A DNA stretch of 13,806 nt from DATKUC01 sp964553615 (GTDB taxonomy: Bacteria; Spirochaetota; Spirochaetia; DSM-27196; DATKUC01). Below, piece after piece: positions 5,491 to 12,616 of the stretch (position 1 is its first letter; the number at the start of each line of letters is the position of its first letter). The stretch spans positions 1 through 13,806 of the forward strand of contig CAZKMA010000087.1 of assembly GCA_964553615.1 (NCBI GenBank). Direction: 5' to 3'. The notes under the pieces are model-generated. The model was given only the letters and a program-made list of their open reading frames with translations. It had not been told where the DNA came from and did no database searches. A program made the translations under genes and the position numbers.

Positions 5491-6431
5491 TTTGGAATCC
5501 TGACTTTGTATGTAGCGGTGCCATCTGTGAGAAGGAACCACTCGCCCGAGTCCGATGTGAGTGTCCATCCGTCGACCGTTCGGCCGACGCACGCGCGGAG
5601 TATGGTACCGTTCCGTTTGTTCTTGAAGAATTCGTATCGAGTTCCATCCGATGCAGTTACCGCGCCAACGTAGCTCATCCAGGCGGCCGGTCTTGCCGGC
5701 GGCGGTGCGGCCGAGGTCGGCGCGCGTGACTGCGTTACAGGCGTGGCCCACCCAAGACGCAGCGCGATGATTCGCGGAGCGTAGGCCGGTCCGGTCGATT
5801 TGTTTGCGGGGAGGGGGTCGGTGCCGCGGGATATCGCCGGCGCAGGGGGCCGCGTGCCGCTTTCACCCGGAGCGGCGGCGGGAACCGTCCGACCAATCTC
5901 TTCGTACCCGATGTGAAGCGTTGCCAGAAGCGACTTTGTGCCCGGTTGTTGCTGGATGTTCAGGTCCTGCACGAATCGGTACTTTCTCCCTACCATCTCG
6001 CTTTTCAGAAAGCTCAACAGTGCCGGTCCCGGTCCACGTACGAGAAACTCGACGACGTGTGCGCTCGCCTTCCGTTCTCCGGATACCGGGCGATAGCGAA
6101 GGACATCGAGTCCTGCCGTCTGGAGGGACTTCTGCACGGAGGCTGCGAAGCGTTCAGGGGTCGTTTCACCGGCAGTGAAGAAACGGGACCGGTCTGTCGC
6201 AATTTCCTGTCTCAGATGTGGAAGGTCGATACCGGACGATGATCCGGTTCCCGTGTTCTGAGCGCTCCTCCCGGCACGCCGTGCACTCTCGGTGAGTTTT
6301 TCGTAGGTGTGGATGCGATCATCCATTGCGGAAATACGCGACCGGAGCAGCGTGACACCGACCGAGAAGGCCGAAAGTGTTACCACGACGCCGAGTGCTA
6401 CCAGGAGCGGTGTGCGAGCCTTATCTGCCAT
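5487..6431 (-). CDS. gspM: GspM-like T2SS inner-membrane protein fused to a PilP/GspC-like domain
   Basis: A 314-residue protein. Seen: a short cytoplasmic start, one membrane segment (about 9-29), a coiled region (about 30-60), and a PilO/GspM-like alpha-beta domain (about 70-178) with FAASVQKSLQTAGLDVLRYR and VVEFLVRGPGPALLSFL. A proline- and alanine-rich linker follows (about 183-249), then a compact all-beta domain (about 250-314) with YVGAVTASDGTRYEFFK, RACVGRTVDGWTL and FLLTDGTATYKV. That end resembles the SH3-like homology region of PilP or GspC, which links the inner-membrane platform to the secretin. Typical GspM is much shorter, roughly 160-200 residues. No gspC is visible, so this gene may combine both functions. 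Its ATG overlaps the end of gspL by 11 bases. The M assignment rests on position and topology; the C-terminal assignment is by pattern only. Confidence 0.75.
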   Translation of the reverse strand: MADKARTPLLVALGVVVTLSAFSVGVTLLRSRISAMDDRIHTYEKLTESARRAGRSAQNTGTGSSSGIDLPHLRQEIATDRSRFFTAGETTPERFAASVQKSLQTAGLDVLRYRPVSGERKASAHVVEFLVRGPGPALLSFLKSEMVGRKYRFVQDLNIQQQPGTKSLLATLHIGYEEIGRTVPAAAPGESGTRPPAPAISRGTDPLPANKSTGPAYAPRIIALRLGWATPVTQSRAPTSAAPPPARPAAWMSYVGAVTASDGTRYEFFKNKRNGTILRACVGRTVDGWTLTSDSGEWFLLTDGTATYKVRIPK

Positions 6432-7644
6432 GGTAGCTCCCCGCGATCGTGCACCGCTCGCTTCGGACGGCGGGTGCCTGTGGATTTGGTGCGGCCTGAA
6501 CTACCCGAACATTCGAGAAGCGGCTGTCGGCGGCAAGGCGCTCTGCGAAGGCAAACGGCTCGTTCGTCTCTCCGTCCACGGTGAACTCGTCTGGGCCGAG
6601 GCGAATCTCCCGAATGACGGTTCCCGGCGGAGCGGCTGCGGCCACCGCGTTGAAGAAGCCGTAGGTATCGCGCGGCCGGTGCGCCTCGAGAGCTTCGAGC
6701 TCAGCCTGCGCGGTCCGCCACTCCCTGTTTGCATGAGCGGCGCCCGCCGTAGTTCGTGACAGCGTCTCGTAGGTGTGCCGTGCCGATGAAAGCCTCTGTT
6801 CGTATCCGGTGAGCGTGTTCCATGCGTACAGAACAATGAGCACGGTGATGGCGGTCGGTACACCGACAAGAAATGCCCTTCGTCCGGGACGTGACAGCCT
6901 TCGCCTGCGGCTCTCGACCGGCTCGAATGTGCGTGTCGTGCGGCGACCGGGTCGGCGTCCCTCTCTATCGGCAAGTTCGGAGATGGGATGGACGGCAATT
7001 GCTGGACCATTCGGGAACCGGGCCGAACAGACACGCTCACAGGTCTCTTCTGCACCCCGTGCGGCGTAGAGTTCGACAGAAGATGCGGAGCCGAAAGCAT
7101 CTGAACTCTCATCCGGAGCGCCGTCCGCCGGTATGTCGGTCTTGAAACCGGAGACGAGCCTTCCGTCATGGTACTGGAAGACCTCGAGGTGGTTCTCGAA
7201 GACGATGCCGACAACGTGCGATCTGTGGCCGGCGGAGGATTCGTCCACACCGCCGTCTGCCGGATGGTGTTCTGCGGCGTCGGCAAGGATATCCGCTGTT
7301 ACGAGTACTCCTGCCTCGGCGGCGGATCTGTAGAGCGCAAAGACATCCTTCCGCATCACGTAGACGCGGATACGTTGAGACTCGCTTCCTCGGCCCGGCT
7401 TTCCGTTCGCCTTCCATCCGCCCTCCGGGTAGTAGTCGAAGAGGGTGTGTCCGGAGGCTCCGGGATGAACCGTCCGCAGCCTGAAGGAGATGAGACTCTC
7501 GAGCTCGCGATGAGGCACCGGAGGGACGTCGAGCAGGTAGAGTTCGTAGTCGAGTCCGGATGCGAGAACGAGGTGATGGTTGCGATCGAGATCGGAGAGC
7601 GCGATTCTGTTCCCGTGTGTCCGGTCGAAGAGGATGTCTTTCAC
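6421..7644 (-). CDS. gspL: T2SS inner-membrane platform protein GspL
   Basis: A 407-residue bitopic protein that in T2SSs links the ATPase GspE to the membrane platform and pairs with GspM. Seen: a cytoplasmic region (about 1-255) with a weakly conserved actin-like fold, including LDYELYLLDVPPVPHRELES; a basic patch RRRRLSRPGRR just before the single membrane segment (about 257-275); a short coiled coil (about 280-320); and a periplasmic ferredoxin-like domain (about 325-407) with APPGTVIREIRLGPDEFTVDG, typical of GspL/PilN. It starts at GTG inside the gspK stop (GTGA overlap), with GGAGG eight bases upstream. The N-terminal part is diverged, so the name rests on topology, the C-terminal domain and operon position. 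Confidence 0.85.
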   Translation of the reverse strand: MKDILFDRTHGNRIALSDLDRNHHLVLASGLDYELYLLDVPPVPHRELESLISFRLRTVHPGASGHTLFDYYPEGGWKANGKPGRGSESQRIRVYVMRKDVFALYRSAAEAGVLVTADILADAAEHHPADGGVDESSAGHRSHVVGIVFENHLEVFQYHDGRLVSGFKTDIPADGAPDESSDAFGSASSVELYAARGAEETCERVCSARFPNGPAIAVHPISELADREGRRPGRRTTRTFEPVESRRRRLSRPGRRAFLVGVPTAITVLIVLYAWNTLTGYEQRLSSARHTYETLSRTTAGAAHANREWRTAQAELEALEAHRPRDTYGFFNAVAAAAPPGTVIREIRLGPDEFTVDGETNEPFAFAERLAADSRFSNVRVVQAAPNPQAPAVRSERCTIAGSYHGR

Positions 7645-8696
7645 GGGGAGTACCTCCGTGAGACGACAATGAAGCGCGCGCGGTCGGCAGTGCCGAAGCC
7701 GTCAACGCCACCCGATGCCCCCGGCGGAAGCCTGCAGAGTACTGCATCGAGGGTTGCGCCGCTTAACGCAATTGTTACCTTCCAGAACCAGGTGGTCGTG
7801 CCGAGATACTGGTAGATCACGTGAGCAGACGACACCCCGATAATCTCCCGGAGCCGTTCCGGTGAAATGGCCGTAGTCCGCCGCAGACTCAGAATCAGAT
7901 TTGCCCGCTGGGTGGGATCCATGATCCTGTACGGAGGGTAGGCCAGGATCTGGCGGAGAATCAGCTCCGGCAGGAAGTTCACGTTCCACCAGGGAAGCGT
8001 GTTCATGACAGGATAGAGCGTTTCGTAATCTCCGCCGAGGAAGCTCGAGAGCTCGGAGGCCGGGATGATTCGTTTCTGCCGAAGTGCATTCTGGATCTTC
8101 GTGTGGAACACCGCGGCTGCAGCGGCGTCCCCCGTGCGAACTGCGTAGAGCTTTTCGAGCGCGAACTCGTCTGTCACGTTGATGTTGGCATATCCCCACG
8201 GCGTCAGATAGCGGCTGATCGTCCGGGGAGAGAAGAGCATGCCGTAGCCCGCGAGAAGATCGGTGTAAAACCCGTGGTCGAAGCGCAGCTGCTGGAGATA
8301 GGCGGACGGACTTCCGGTCACCTCCCCGTTCACCGTGAAAAGGCTGCGGAGCGATGTGAGGTCGAAAACATCCCGCCTGATCCAGTTCGGATCGATGCGG
8401 CTCGAGGCATCCTCAAGGGTAATGCGGGCGGGCGACTGTGATGTAATCCAGCGAAAGACCGGGTCCGTGCGGCTGTCGCTGGAAGGCGTCGGATCGGATC
8501 CGAGTTGGGCCACAAGCGAGGCGAGCTCCCTGTCGAGCTCGCCATGGGCACGGGTGTTGCGCTTCGCGGAGGCGGCGTTCGCGTACCAGCGCGTTTCGAG
8601 GACGAGCGCGCCTGCAACGAGAACCGAGACGAAGGCGAGTACGATGAGGAGTGTTACTGCGATCGATCCGGCGTCCCTTGCCTTGCATGGTCCCAC
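7641..8696 (-). CDS. gspK: T2SS minor pseudopilin GspK
   Basis: A 351-residue minor pseudopilin, expected to cap the pseudopilus tip with GspI and GspJ. Seen: a short positively charged leader KARDAG followed by SIAVTLLIVLAFVSVLVAG (11-29), so prepilin peptidase would cut after Gly10. Position +5 is threonine rather than glutamate, which is normal for GspK. Further on come LEDASSRIDPNWI (about 94-106) and TPWGYANINVTDEFALEKL (about 165-183), which match the GspK pattern of an N-rich segment after a WG motif. The length suits the family. The GTG start shares one base with the gspJ stop (TAGTG); GGAGGG lies upstream at a long spacing of about eleven bases. Its stop overlaps the gspL start. Confidence 0.9.
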   Translation of the reverse strand: MGPCKARDAGSIAVTLLIVLAFVSVLVAGALVLETRWYANAASAKRNTRAHGELDRELASLVAQLGSDPTPSSDSRTDPVFRWITSQSPARITLEDASSRIDPNWIRRDVFDLTSLRSLFTVNGEVTGSPSAYLQQLRFDHGFYTDLLAGYGMLFSPRTISRYLTPWGYANINVTDEFALEKLYAVRTGDAAAAAVFHTKIQNALRQKRIIPASELSSFLGGDYETLYPVMNTLPWWNVNFLPELILRQILAYPPYRIMDPTQRANLILSLRRTTAISPERLREIIGVSSAHVIYQYLGTTTWFWKVTIALSGATLDAVLCRLPPGASGGVDGFGTADRARFIVVSRRYSP

Positions 8697-9232
8697 TAGA
8701 GTCTGAGCCCTCCATAGTCGACGACGATCTCTGAGGTCCGCCTACCCAGGGTAAGCGTTATCGAGTAGCCGGCCGCGCCGTTGCTCCCGGCCGCACCCGC
8801 CGGTTTCACCGAGGCCGACGGTTTCACCGCGACCGCAGTGACTCCCGGAATGTAGGCACTCGTTCCGTCCCAGGAGATGATGAGCCCGCTGCCGGACTTC
8901 GCAATCGTCAGGCTCACGCTGTACCGGTTGCCGTCCGAGACGGTGTAGACGCCGGCGGATTCAGTGAGTGTGGGAACGGGCCGCCAGAACGCCGGCGGAA
9001 AGCGCGAGAACGCCTTTCGCAGGATAGAATCCGCGGTGAGCTCGGCGGCTGTCGCCTCCGACTCCGCGACCACGCGGCTGATCGCAGACACTGCCGAACG
9101 GACAGCCGTCACGCCGACCGCGCCGAGAACGGTGATAAGGACGAGCGCCACGAGTACTTCGACGAGTGTGAAACCTTCGTCACCGCGTGCCTGTCTCGAT
9201 GCCCTGTGCCATGTGTGTCCGCGCGAGTTCAT
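8696..9232 (-). CDS. gspJ: T2SS minor pseudopilin, GspJ-like
   Basis: A 178-residue prepilin-like protein. Seen: a 20-residue basic leader ending in RGDEG, then FTLVEVLVALVLITVLGAVG, so processing after Gly20 gives the standard N-methylated phenylalanine with glutamate at +5. The rest is a long N-terminal helix (to about 78) and a beta-rich head with a glycine/alanine/serine-rich loop (about 138-156). Position between the gspI-like gene and gspK, the VLVAL-type helix and the size favour GspJ over GspH. The ATG has AGGAGG about four bases upstream, within the end of the preceding gene, which it overlaps by 53 bases. Longer in-frame extensions lack the prepilin leader at the start and were not used. 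Confidence 0.82.
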   Translation of the reverse strand: MNSRGHTWHRASRQARGDEGFTLVEVLVALVLITVLGAVGVTAVRSAVSAISRVVAESEATAAELTADSILRKAFSRFPPAFWRPVPTLTESAGVYTVSDGNRYSVSLTIAKSGSGLIISWDGTSAYIPGVTAVAVKPSASVKPAGAAGSNGAAGYSITLTLGRRTSEIVVDYGGLRL

Positions 9233-9419
9233 TTCCCTCCTGTATTGTCGCGGCGGTAACGGCCATCTGCTGGCGCGCAGCCGCATACGCACGCGAGACC
9301 GTTGCCACGACCGCGGTAACGCCGATAGAGACGACGAGCAGAAGCGCCACCGCCTCCACCAGCACATACCCCCCGTTTCCGCGACGTCTACTGATCCCAG
9401 GACGTAATATCCTTCGCAT
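9180..9419 (-). CDS. gspI: Miniature type II pseudopilin, GspI-like
   Basis: A very short prepilin-like protein of 79 residues. Seen: a basic leader SRRRGNGG, then YVLVEAVALLLVVSIGVTAVV, so cleavage after Gly17 leaves Tyr at +1 and Glu22 at +5. The mature part is little more than the long N-terminal helix (to about 70); a globular head is nearly absent. GspI proteins are usually around 120 residues. The pattern AAARQQMAVTAATIQEGNELARTHM resembles the GspI helix. The gene starts 32 bases inside the end of gspG, with a G-rich GGGGGGACGGAA upstream of the ATG, and is itself overlapped by 53 bases by the next gene. It could be a genuinely reduced GspI or a truncated one. The prepilin nature is secure; the letter is less so. 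Confidence 0.75.
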   Translation of the reverse strand: MRRILRPGISRRRGNGGYVLVEAVALLLVVSIGVTAVVATVSRAYAAARQQMAVTAATIQEGNELARTHMAQGIETGTR

Positions 9420-9846
9420 TTCCGTCCCCCCCTTCGAGGCCGTCCGATCCGAGCGACCGGATGCCGAAGGGCAAACCGTCGGGGCCGGGAACGGTGTACT
9501 CGTACGGATGTCCCCACGGATCCTTCGGGACCGCTTTCTGCAGATAGGGCCCTTTCCAGTTCGCCGGCGCGGGTGCCGCAGACGGCTGTTTCCAGAGTGC
9601 GGCAAGACCTTGCGTCTGAGCCGGGTAGGAGCCGTTGTCGAACAGGTACGCGTTCAGGGCGAGCGTAAACGTTTCTATCTGGCTCCGTGCCGCTGCTTCC
9701 TTTGCATTGTCGATATAACGGAATGCAATGAACCCGACCGTGCCGGTTAGTATGAGAATGATGGCGATAACGATGAGTGTCTCCACAAAGGTCCAGCCTT
9801 CATCCGACCGGAGCCGGCGTGCCGGTTTTGCCGGTATGGTGTGCAT
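9388..9846 (-). CDS. gspG: T2SS major pseudopilin GspG
   Basis: The 152-residue main subunit of the pseudopilus that pushes substrates through the secretin. Seen: a leader with RRLRSDEG, then WTFVETLIVIAIILILTGTV, giving cleavage after Gly17 and Glu22 at +5. Position +1 is tryptophan instead of the usual phenylalanine. The C-terminal part has the GspG landmarks: NGSYPAQTQGLAAL (about 71-84), GPYLQKAVPKDPWGHPYEY (99-117) and the calcium-site loop SLGSDGLEGG ending in DITSWD. The start is the second of two close ATGs because GAAGGAGG lies six bases ahead of it; the ATG at 9852 abuts that site. It follows gspF by 20 bases and overlaps the next gene by 32 bases. Confidence 0.95.
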   Translation of the reverse strand: MHTIPAKPARRLRSDEGWTFVETLIVIAIILILTGTVGFIAFRYIDNAKEAAARSQIETFTLALNAYLFDNGSYPAQTQGLAALWKQPSAAPAPANWKGPYLQKAVPKDPWGHPYEYTVPGPDGLPFGIRSLGSDGLEGGDGNAKDITSWDQ

Positions 9847-9852
9847 GAACAT

Positions 9853-9860
9853 CCTCCTTC
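9853..9860 (-). promoter_or_regulatory. Strong ribosome binding site of gspG
   Basis: GAAGGAGG on the minus strand, six bases before the ATG at 9846. It is the best Shine-Dalgarno match in the operon, as expected for the most abundant subunit, and rules against the ATG at 9852. Confidence 0.75.
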
Positions 9861-9866
9861 TCGTTC

Positions 9867-11114
9867 TCACTGCGGAACGATCGACCCGTAGAGGGAAAAA
9901 AGCGGGACCACGAACGTCAGAATCATGACGAGAAGCACGATCCCGACTGCAACAATGAGCGCGGGCTCCACCAGAGTCATGATGCGCGAGGTCCACTTTT
10001 CGAGCTCCGCCTGATAGAAGATCCTGAGCTGGGAGAAGACGCGTTCGACGTGGCCTGTCCGCTCGCCGATGACCACCCAGTGCGCGACCCGTTCGGGGAT
10101 GACCACCTGTCCGCGATAGCGTGCTTCGAGTGCTTTGGAAACAGGTCTGCCCGCGACTACATCGTCCGCGGCCCGGGCGAGAACGGCTGCGATAGCACGG
10201 TTGCCGACTGCGTGCGCCGCCTCGCGGAGTGCCTCTTCGACGGGAACTCCGCTTTCGGTGAGCACTTCAAGCGCAAAGCTCAGGTTCACCATCTCCCGGA
10301 CTGAGAGAAACCGGCCCACGCCGGGCGTCCTGAGTGCTGCGGCGTCGATGGCGGCAGCAGGCTCGCCGCCGCGCGCACGCAGAATCCGGAGTACGAGGGC
10401 GCCCGCGACAGCTGCCGCGATGAGTCCTATGGCGACTGCAAGAACGAGCGTTGCCGAGGACTCGATGCCGCGTACGCCCGCCGGAAGTCCGGTTCCAACC
10501 TGCGAAAAGAGATCCTTCGCCTTCGGTACGACCACTGCGGCAACGAGAATCATCCCGCCGAATGCGACCCCGAGCACCAGAAGCGGGTAGGTGAGCGCTC
10601 CGAGCACCTTGTCCCGCATCTTCTTCTGATCTTCCAGATAGAGGGCAAGCCGGTCGAGCACCTGGTCGAGCGTTCCCACCTTCTCTCCGATCCTGACAAG
10701 ACCGCGGTAGACCGGAGGAAAGGTGGACCCGAGGGATGAAATGCACGTGGAGAGCGATGCTCCGCCACGGAGCCGTTCGTCCAGGAAGTCGACAAGTCGC
10801 CGTACCTCACCGCGTTTCCCTGAACGCGAGGGGAAAACGAGTCGCGCAACTTCGAGTGCGTCGCGCACCGAAAGCCCTGCTCGCACCATGAGTGATATGC
10901 CTGAGGTAAAATCCCTCACTGCACGCATCGAGTAGCGGGCGCCGCGGGCAGCCGATGGACCCGACCGCATACCTGGCTCGACAACGCGAATGTCGATAGG
11001 GTACAGCTGCCCGGCCGAAAGGTCACGGAGGAGTACCTCCTCAGAGGGCGCCTCCCGAACCGCTTCCCGGATAGCTCCTGAGGTGTCGGCATACCGATAG
11101 AAGTAGGTTGCCAC
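9867..11114 (-). CDS. gspF: T2SS inner-membrane platform protein GspF
   Basis: A 415-residue multi-spanning protein that sits at the centre of the inner-membrane platform and couples GspE to pseudopilus growth. Seen: an N-terminal segment (YFYRYADTSGAIREAV), two homologous T2SSF domains (about 67-190 and 273-398) with FTSGISLMVRAGLSVRDAL and LSFALEVLTESGVPVEEAL as paired motifs, the matching pair RIGEKVGTLDQVL and VIGERTGHVERVF, and three membrane segments (about 172-195, 222-245, 380-404). I chose the GTG at 11114 because it overlaps the gspE stop by one base (TAGTG) and has GGAGG about ten bases upstream. The frame stays open to 11432, but that extension lies inside gspE and has no T2SSF character. 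Confidence 0.95.
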   Translation of the reverse strand: MATYFYRYADTSGAIREAVREAPSEEVLLRDLSAGQLYPIDIRVVEPGMRSGPSAARGARYSMRAVRDFTSGISLMVRAGLSVRDALEVARLVFPSRSGKRGEVRRLVDFLDERLRGGASLSTCISSLGSTFPPVYRGLVRIGEKVGTLDQVLDRLALYLEDQKKMRDKVLGALTYPLLVLGVAFGGMILVAAVVVPKAKDLFSQVGTGLPAGVRGIESSATLVLAVAIGLIAAAVAGALVLRILRARGGEPAAAIDAAALRTPGVGRFLSVREMVNLSFALEVLTESGVPVEEALREAAHAVGNRAIAAVLARAADDVVAGRPVSKALEARYRGQVVIPERVAHWVVIGERTGHVERVFSQLRIFYQAELEKWTSRIMTLVEPALIVAVGIVLLVMILTFVVPLFSLYGSIVPQ

Positions 11115-12616
11115 TACGCCACCGCCTCCACCTCGGAGAGCGTGGTGAGCCCCCGCGCGGCCTTGCGGTATCCGTCGGCAAGGAGCGAGCGCATGCCCCG
11201 CCCCGCGAGGAGATCGGTCATTTTCGCCGTGTCCCGCTCGTTGGCGATGGCCTGTTCCAGTTCCCGATCCACCCGGAATATCTCGCCAATCGCGATGCGT
11301 CCGTGGAACCCCGTTCCTCCGCAGCGGTCGCAGCCGGTGCCCGCGACGAGTCGTTCGGGTTCTACGCCGAAGGATTCGAGCCTGGCGCGCTGCGCTGGAG
11401 CGGGAGGAGCTTTCTCCGCGCAGCGGTCGCACACCCGGCGGACAAGCCGCTGGGCAAGTACCGCGCGGAGGACTCCGGAAATGAGGTAGCGTTCTATTCC
11501 CATGTTTGCGAGCCGGGTTACCGCGGAGACCGCATCGTTGGTGTGCAGAGTGGAAAGCACCAGATGCCCCGTCAGGGCGGCTCGTACGGCAAGCTCCGCG
11601 GTAGCTGCGTCGCGGATTTCCCCGACCATGATGATGTTCGGATTCTGCCGAAGCACCCGGCGCAGGAGGGAATCGAAGGTGAGCCCGATCTGATCATTTG
11701 TCGGGATCTGATTCACCCCGTCGATCAGGTACTCGACCGGATCTTCGATGGTAATGATCTTGCGTTCTTCCGAGCGGAGTTCCGCCAGGATGGCGGTCAG
11801 GGTGGTCGTTTTGCCGCTTCCGGTGGGCCCGGTGACGAGAAAGAGTCCGTGCGGCAGCGCCACGCTCTGTCTGACCGCGCCGACCTGCTCCTCGTCGAAG
11901 CCGAGCTCATCAAGCGACATGATATTGCCGGTGCGCTGGAAGAGGCGGAGCACGATTGACTCGCCGTGCGCGACCGGAACGACGGACACCCTGAGGTCGA
12001 ACGGCTTTCCTTCCAGATGCACCGAAATGCGGCCGTCCTGCGGCAGCCGCCGCTCCATGATATTCAGATTCGCCATGATCTTGATACGCGAAGAGACCCC
12101 GGCGAACTGGTCTGTTGTGATCGAAGAGACGATCCTGAGCGCGCCGTCTATCCGGTACCGGACAAGGATGCGGTCGGCGAAGCTCTCAATGTGAATATCT
12201 GATGCGTCCTGGCGGATCGCTTCGATGAGGAGGCTGTTCACAAGGTTGACGATCGGCGCGTCGTTGGCAAGCCTGTCGAGGGCAAGCTGCTCGGTACCCT
12301 GCCCGGTTCCCGGCGCGCCTCCTTCGTTTCCGCCGCCTGAGAGGGTCCGTCCGAGATACGCCTGAAGCTCACGGCTGTCGACCCGGACAAGAAGGCAGGG
12401 CTTCCGGTGAAACCGCTTGAGCCGCTCCAGGAGCGCTGCCGTATCTGTCTCCGTGCGTCCGCCGCCATCGGTCAGCCCGACGGTAACCGAGTCTTCGTCC
12501 TCTCTGAGTTTCAGGACGCCGTTCGCCTCCATGTACTCGAGCGGATACTGTTCGGAACCCGAGGGGAGTGGCGTGTATTCTGCGAGCGACCGTGTTCCTG
12601 CATCGGGCCACATCAT
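11114..12616 (-). CDS. gspE: T2SS assembly ATPase GspE
   Basis: The 500-residue hexameric cytoplasmic ATPase that powers pseudopilus assembly. Seen: an N-terminal domain (about 25-90) of the kind that docks on GspL; then NDAPIVNLVNSLL and DASDIHIESF; Walker A GPTGSGKTT (263-271); the aspartate box IITIEDPVEYLIDGVNQ (287-303); Walker B IIMVGEIRD (328-336); the histidine box TGHLVLSTLHTN (349-360); and a four-cysteine zinc site CDRC (396-399) with CDRC (429-432), which marks GspE/PilB-type ATPases. Every catalytic element is intact and the length is normal. The ATG overlaps the gspD stop as ATGA. Confidence 0.98.
   Translation of the reverse strand: MMWPDAGTRSLAEYTPLPSGSEQYPLEYMEANGVLKLREDEDSVTVGLTDGGGRTETDTAALLERLKRFHRKPCLLVRVDSRELQAYLGRTLSGGGNEGGAPGTGQGTEQLALDRLANDAPIVNLVNSLLIEAIRQDASDIHIESFADRILVRYRIDGALRIVSSITTDQFAGVSSRIKIMANLNIMERRLPQDGRISVHLEGKPFDLRVSVVPVAHGESIVLRLFQRTGNIMSLDELGFDEEQVGAVRQSVALPHGLFLVTGPTGSGKTTTLTAILAELRSEERKIITIEDPVEYLIDGVNQIPTNDQIGLTFDSLLRRVLRQNPNIIMVGEIRDAATAELAVRAALTGHLVLSTLHTNDAVSAVTRLANMGIERYLISGVLRAVLAQRLVRRVCDRCAEKAPPAPAQRARLESFGVEPERLVAGTGCDRCGGTGFHGRIAIGEIFRVDRELEQAIANERDTAKMTDLLAGRGMRSLLADGYRKAARGLTTLSEVEAVA

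Noticed and set aside
5491..5751. N-terminal extension of the lipoprotein frame into gspM
   Set aside because: It would bury the signal peptide and lipobox internally. The ATG at 5490 gives a proper lipoprotein signal and an ATGA junction.
6501..7286. Minus-strand frame of 261 codons inside gspL
   Set aside because: It is the out-of-frame shadow of gspL. Its translation is rich in Arg, Ser, Pro and Thr and lacks any domain.
9847..9996. N-terminal extension of the gspG frame into gspF
   Set aside because: It would place about 50 residues before the prepilin leader. The GAAGGAGG site at 9853-9860 fixes the start at 9846.
11115..11432. N-terminal extension of the gspF frame into gspE
   Set aside because: The extension overlaps the zinc-site part of gspE and reads as arginine-rich shadow sequence. 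The GTG at 11114 gives the standard GspF start and the TAGTG junction.
11108..11959. Long plus-strand open frame (283 codons) opposite gspE
   Set aside because: It lies fully antisense to an intact ATPase gene with all catalytic motifs. The translation is composition-biased with no recognisable domain, a normal result of GC-rich codon use on the other strand.
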